A DNA stretch of 64,000 nt, taken from positions 6,138,001-6,202,000 of the forward strand of contig NZ_CP102512.1 in NCBI RefSeq assembly GCF_024612015.1. Reading direction: 5' to 3'. This document shows positions 60,646 to 64,000 of the stretch, piece after piece. A program made the translations under genes and the position numbers. The DNA comes from Streptomyces sp. CA-210063. Its GTDB lineage: Bacteria; Actinomycetota; Actinomycetes; Streptomycetales; Streptomycetaceae. The notes under the pieces are model-generated. The model was not told where the DNA came from and did not search any database. It saw only the letters and a program-made list of their open reading frames with translations. Within the stretch, counting starts at the first letter, position 1; each line of letters starts with the position of its first letter.

Positions 60646-61707
60646 GTGCCCGCGAAAGAATACGGAATCTTCCTCCCCATCGGGAACGGCGGATGGATGC
60701 TGTCCACGACCGCCCCGCATCCCGAGGCGAGCTACGAGTGGAACAAGCGAGCCGCCCTGCACGCGGAGAACATCGGCCTCGACTTCGTCATGTCGATGGC
60801 GAAGTGGCGCGGCTTCGGCGGCAGCACCGACCACTGGGGCCGCTCGCTGGAGTCGATGACGATGATGGCGGCGCTCGCCGAGGCGACCAGTCGCGTCAAG
60901 ATCTGGGCGACCCTGCACGCGAACGTCCACAACCCCGCCGTCGCCGCGAAGATGTTCGCCACCCTCCAGGACATCTCCGGCGGCCGCGCCGGCCTGAACA
61001 TCGTCAACGGCTCCTACGCGGGCGAGTTCGAGCAGTTCGGGGAGTGGGACCCGCGGCTCAGCCACGAGGACCGCTACCGGATGACGGAGCTGTGGACGGA
61101 GGCGGTCACCCGGCTGTGGACCGAGGACTCCGTCACCATGCGCACGCCGTACTTCGACCTCGTCGACTGCGAGTCCCGTCCGCATCCGGCCACCCGCCCG
61201 ACCCTCATCAACGCGGGCAGGTCCGAGGAGGCCCGACGCTTCCAGGCCACGTACGCCGACGGTGCCTTCCTCGCCGCCGAAAGCCTCGACGAGATGCGCG
61301 TGCTCTCGGCGGACGTCCATGCCCGGGCGAAGGCCAACGGACGTGTCTGCAAGACCTATTCGATGCTCACCGTCGTCCAGGACGAGACCGACGAGCTGGC
61401 CGCCAAGAAGGTCAGGGAATGGGGCGCGGGCCTCGACCGCGAGGCACTCGCCCATATGCGCCGCACCTGGGGCATCCCCGAGGACCAGGCCCGCGCGTGG
61501 GCCGATGACGCGGGCGGCGAGGCCGCGTTCCAGACCCCGTACGTCGCGGGATCGACGCGGACGGTCACCGAGCACATCGAGTACATCGTGCGCGAGGCGG
61601 ACCTCGACGGGCTCATGCTGATCTTCCCGGAGTACGACGAGGACATGCTGCTGTTCGGCGAGACCGTGCTGCCGGCCCTGCGCGCCCGTGACGAGGTGGC
61701 GGGATGA
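60646..61707 (+). CDS. RutA-like flavin-dependent oxygenase (LLM class)
   Basis: 353 residues from the GTG at 60646. The sequence follows RutA, the pyrimidine monooxygenase: YGIFLPIGNGGWMLSTTAPH, SMAKWRGFGGSTDHWGRSLE, SMTMMAALAEATSRVKIWAT, DISGGRAGLNIVNGSYAGEF and a C-terminal DGLMLIFPEYDEDM. RutA uses FMNH2 and O2 to open the uracil ring. Here no flavin reductase gene (RutF) is visible in the window; it may lie further downstream. The following cysteine hydrolase overlaps it by 4 nt. Confidence 0.88.
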   Translation: MPAKEYGIFLPIGNGGWMLSTTAPHPEASYEWNKRAALHAENIGLDFVMSMAKWRGFGGSTDHWGRSLESMTMMAALAEATSRVKIWATLHANVHNPAVAAKMFATLQDISGGRAGLNIVNGSYAGEFEQFGEWDPRLSHEDRYRMTELWTEAVTRLWTEDSVTMRTPYFDLVDCESRPHPATRPTLINAGRSEEARRFQATYADGAFLAAESLDEMRVLSADVHARAKANGRVCKTYSMLTVVQDETDELAAKKVREWGAGLDREALAHMRRTWGIPEDQARAWADDAGGEAAFQTPYVAGSTRTVTEHIEYIVREADLDGLMLIFPEYDEDMLLFGETVLPALRARDEVAG

Positions 61708-62366
61708 CGTCCGACCTGCGGGACAGACAGCTCGCCCACCTCACCCGGCCCGGCAGCAGGCCCGCACTGGTCGTGGTCGACGTGCAGCGCGACTTCGCCG
61801 ATCCGCGATGCCTGAAGGACCACGGCCTGACGGATGCCGCCCTGTCGGCCCTCGACCAGGCGGTCACCCGCGTCGGCGCCCTCGTCGACGCCGCCCGCAC
61901 GGCCGAAGTACCCGTCGTCTGGGTCGAGTTGGGCAGTGAGCCCGCACGGCCGTGGCGTTCGAGCAACTGGCTGCGCGGGGGCGACTACGACGCCCCCATG
62001 AGCCCTGCCGAGCCCTGCGTCCTCGGTACACCGGGAGCCGAGTGGTACCGCGTGACGCCCGCCGAAGGCGAACCGCGCGTCGTCAAGCGCGGCTACAGCG
62101 GTTTCCTCGGCACCGACCTCGACGCGCGGCTGCGCGCGGCCGGCTGCGACTGGCTCACCGTCGTGGGCCTGACGAGCGAGTGCTGCGTCCACGCCACCGC
62201 CCAGGACGCCCTGCAACTGGACTGGCCCGTCGTCGTCCCCCGGGACGCCACGGCCGCCTACGACCTCGACGTCCACGCCGCGGCCCTCACCCAGCTGGAA
62301 CTCAACGTGGCCGTGCTCAGCGACACCGACGAGGTCGTCGACCTGTGGAAGAAGGCGGCACGGTGA
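61704..62366 (+). CDS. Cysteine hydrolase (isochorismatase/RutB-like amidohydrolase)
   Basis: 220 residues. The catalytic triad of the family is visible: Asp26 in ALVVVDVQRDF, Lys in RVVKRGYSGF near 130 and Cys in GLTSECCVHATAQDAL near 160. RutB cleaves the ureidoacrylate made by RutA, releasing carbamate; the tight coupling to the RutA-like gene suggests the same order of reactions on this substrate. The next gene's GTG overlaps its stop. Confidence 0.88.
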   Translation: MTSDLRDRQLAHLTRPGSRPALVVVDVQRDFADPRCLKDHGLTDAALSALDQAVTRVGALVDAARTAEVPVVWVELGSEPARPWRSSNWLRGGDYDAPMSPAEPCVLGTPGAEWYRVTPAEGEPRVVKRGYSGFLGTDLDARLRAAGCDWLTVVGLTSECCVHATAQDALQLDWPVVVPRDATAAYDLDVHAAALTQLELNVAVLSDTDEVVDLWKKAAR

Positions 62367-63697
62367 CCGGCATGCACATCGGCTACGACCTCTCCTTCAC
62401 CCACACCGAGGGCGCGTGGGCCCGGCAGGGCTCCTGGGTCGGGCTGGACTTCCCGGACGTACGCATGTACATGGAGCTGGCGCGGACGGCCGAACGGGCC
62501 GGCGTCGGCATGCTGTTCTTCGGCGACGGCAGCGGCATCCCCAGCACCTGGCGGGGGAGCATCGAACCGGCCGTGGAGTGGGGCATCCAGTGGCCGCGCC
62601 ACGACATGTCCCCGGTCATCGCGGCCATGTCCACCGTGACCGAGCGCATCGGCTTCGGACTGACGTACTCCTCGACGTTCATGCACCCCTTCTACGTCGC
62701 CCGGCTGCTGAACTCGCTCGACCACGTGACCAGCGGCCGCATCGCCTTCAACGTGGTGGCGTCGACACGCGGCGCGGACGCGGCGAACTACGGCTTCGGC
62801 GAGCTGATGGACCACGACCTGCGCTACGAGCGCATGGAGGAGTTCGTCGCGGTCTGCCGCGCCCTGTGGGACTCGGTGGCGCCCGACGCCATCGTGCGGG
62901 ACCGGGACACGGGCCGCTTCGCCGACCCCGCGAAGGTGCGCCCGATCGACCACGAGGGACGCTTCTTCACCGTCAAGGGCCCGCTGGCGTCGGTACCCAG
63001 TCCGCAGCACCACCCGCTGATCGTGCAGGCCGGCAACTCGCCCCGCGGCATCGCCGCGTCGGCACGGCTCGCCGATCTCGTCTTCGGCTTCGGCGGCAAC
63101 CTCAACGCCCAGCAGCGCCACCGCAAGCTGCTCGACGAGGCGCTCCTCGCCGAGGGGCGCGACCCGGACCGTACCGGCATCCTCTGGGCCACCCAGGTCA
63201 TCGTCGGCCGCACGACGGCCGAGGCACGGGCACGCCGCGACTCGGTGCACGAGTTCTGGAACGAGGAAGCCGTCGCCACCTACCTGTCGCACAACGCCGG
63301 CTACGACCTGTCGACGCTGCCGAGGTCCTTCCGACTGGCCGAGCTGCGCGACGAGATCGTCGCCGCCAACGCGAGCCCCGCGGGCCTCGTCGGCTCGCTC
63401 ATCGCGGAGTTCGGCGAGGACCACACGATGAGCCGCGGCGAGTTCTTCGCGCACGGCCGCGGCAGGGCCACAGGTCTCGACCACAGCGTCATCGGCGACC
63501 CCGCCACCGTCGCCGACGCGTTGCAGGAGAACTTCGCCGCGACCGGATCACGCGGCGGCTACATGATCTCCAGCCCGCTGGCCATGCCCTCGGGATTCAC
63601 CGAGATCAGCGAGCTGCTGCTGCCCGAGCTGCGCCGCCGCGGTGCCCTCGCACCGGCCCACGCCGGCGCCACGCTGCGCGAGAACCTGGCGGTGTGA
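62363..63697 (+). CDS. NtaA/DmoA-type FMN-dependent monooxygenase
   Basis: 444 residues from the GTG at 62363 (an ATG at 62372 is also possible). Signatures are [80 protein letters not shown] and [20 protein letters not shown]. Members oxidise nitrilotriacetate, dibenzothiophene sulfone, alkyl sulfides or flavins with reduced FMN supplied by a partner. As the second flavin oxygenase in this operon it may act before or after RutA-like ring opening. Confidence 0.9.
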   Translation: MTGMHIGYDLSFTHTEGAWARQGSWVGLDFPDVRMYMELARTAERAGVGMLFFGDGSGIPSTWRGSIEPAVEWGIQWPRHDMSPVIAAMSTVTERIGFGLTYSSTFMHPFYVARLLNSLDHVTSGRIAFNVVASTRGADAANYGFGELMDHDLRYERMEEFVAVCRALWDSVAPDAIVRDRDTGRFADPAKVRPIDHEGRFFTVKGPLASVPSPQHHPLIVQAGNSPRGIAASARLADLVFGFGGNLNAQQRHRKLLDEALLAEGRDPDRTGILWATQVIVGRTTAEARARRDSVHEFWNEEAVATYLSHNAGYDLSTLPRSFRLAELRDEIVAANASPAGLVGSLIAEFGEDHTMSRGEFFAHGRGRATGLDHSVIGDPATVADALQENFAATGSRGGYMISSPLAMPSGFTEISELLLPELRRRGALAPAHAGATLRENLAV

Positions 63698-63698
63698 G

Positions 63699-64000
63699 AT
63701 GACCGCAGGGAGCGAGCGACGCCACTGGCTCGCCCTCGGCAGCCTGTGCGCGGGGTTCTTCATGCTGCTGCTGGACAGCACCGTCACCTCGGTCGCGCTG
63801 CCCGCGCTGATCACCGGCCTGCACACCAGCGAGACCCTCGCGATCTGGGTCAACAGCAGCTACCTCATCGCCTACGCGGTCCCCCTGATCACCGCGGGAC
63901 GGCTGGGCGACCGCTACGGCCACCGGCGCGTCCACCTGATCGGACTCGCGGCCTTCACGCTCGGGTCGCTGCTGTGCGCGCTGGCCACCACCGTCGAGGC
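63699..64000 (+). CDS. MFS transporter, DHA2-like, N-terminal part
   Basis: 100 codons to the window edge. [40 protein letters not shown], then the loop [19 protein letters not shown] between spans 2 and 3, typical of 14-span drug exporters. The ATG overlaps nothing but sits 1 nt after the NtaA-like stop. It might export a product or toxic intermediate of the pathway. Confidence 0.88.
   Translation, partial: MTAGSERRHWLALGSLCAGFFMLLLDSTVTSVALPALITGLHTSETLAIWVNSSYLIAYAVPLITAGRLGDRYGHRRVHLIGLAAFTLGSLLCALATTVE

Overview
The window looks like chromosomal DNA of a Streptomyces species or a close relative. Base composition is very GC-rich, GTG and ATGA/GTGA-overlap starts are common, and many families are typical of that genus: XRE-DUF5753 with DUF397, CvnA/CvnB, ANTAR and GAF-ANTAR proteins, a SigB/SigF-type sigma factor, DUF5994, and Asp23-AmaP envelope operons. 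Everything here was read by eye. Family names rest on recognised motifs and not on a database search.

Layout. 1-8.3 kb: ordinary chromosome with a membrane protein, a MerR regulator, glutathione peroxidase, an ArsR-like regulator with a repeat-rich tail, an MFS exporter, a MazF-like toxin-antitoxin pair and small regulators. 8.4-21.3 kb: a DUF1963 protein, a three-gene XRE-sigma operon, a CocE hydrolase and a TetR regulator that have both lost their 5' halves and meet head to head, a CvnA-CvnB pair, and a large membrane-tethered ligand-binding protein. 22.6-28.1 kb: copy 1 of an envelope block (fatty acid desaturase, a two-domain Asp23-like protein, then Asp23, DUF2273, Asp23, DUF6286, AmaP and a small hydrophobic protein). 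28.4-38.3 kb: stress-signalling genes (SpoIIE phosphatase, DUF5994, two ANTAR-like proteins around a PRC-barrel protein, two GNAT-like paralogs, a SigB-type sigma factor, GAF-ANTAR, STAS), mixed with broken remnants.

39.2-51.4 kb is a decayed integrated island. A 45-bp exact direct repeat marks its ends: an intact tRNA-Arg(CCT) at 51377-51449 and a displaced 3' tRNA fragment at 39241-39285. A 5'-truncated tyrosine integrase lies next to the intact tRNA, and a 48-codon integrase tail lies just outside the fragment, so this site has probably taken elements more than once. The island holds an FG-GAP secreted protein, copy 2 of the envelope block (with its desaturase fused in frame to a PIN-toxin tail), an orphan GvpY/GvpZ-like pair without gas vesicle structural genes, and several fused or frameshifted remnants. 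A 416-bp stretch is identical between the two envelope blocks while the flanks differ, which looks like gene conversion.

51.7-64 kb is again ordinary chromosome: a secreted TAP-type peptidase, a histidine phosphatase, a FadR/GntR regulator beside a zinc alcohol dehydrogenase, and from 57.6 kb an operon of an SsuABC/ThiXYZ-like ABC transporter with a RutA-like flavin oxygenase, a cysteine hydrolase, an NtaA-type monooxygenase and an MFS transporter that runs off the window. The last set reads as uptake and ring opening of a nitrogen heterocycle, possibly a pyrimidine.

A recurring curiosity is the 9-nt tandem repeat in which every unit carries an in-frame start codon. It lies at the 5' ends of three unrelated coding stretches: the MerR gene, the island Asp23 gene and a truncated gene at 46.4 kb.
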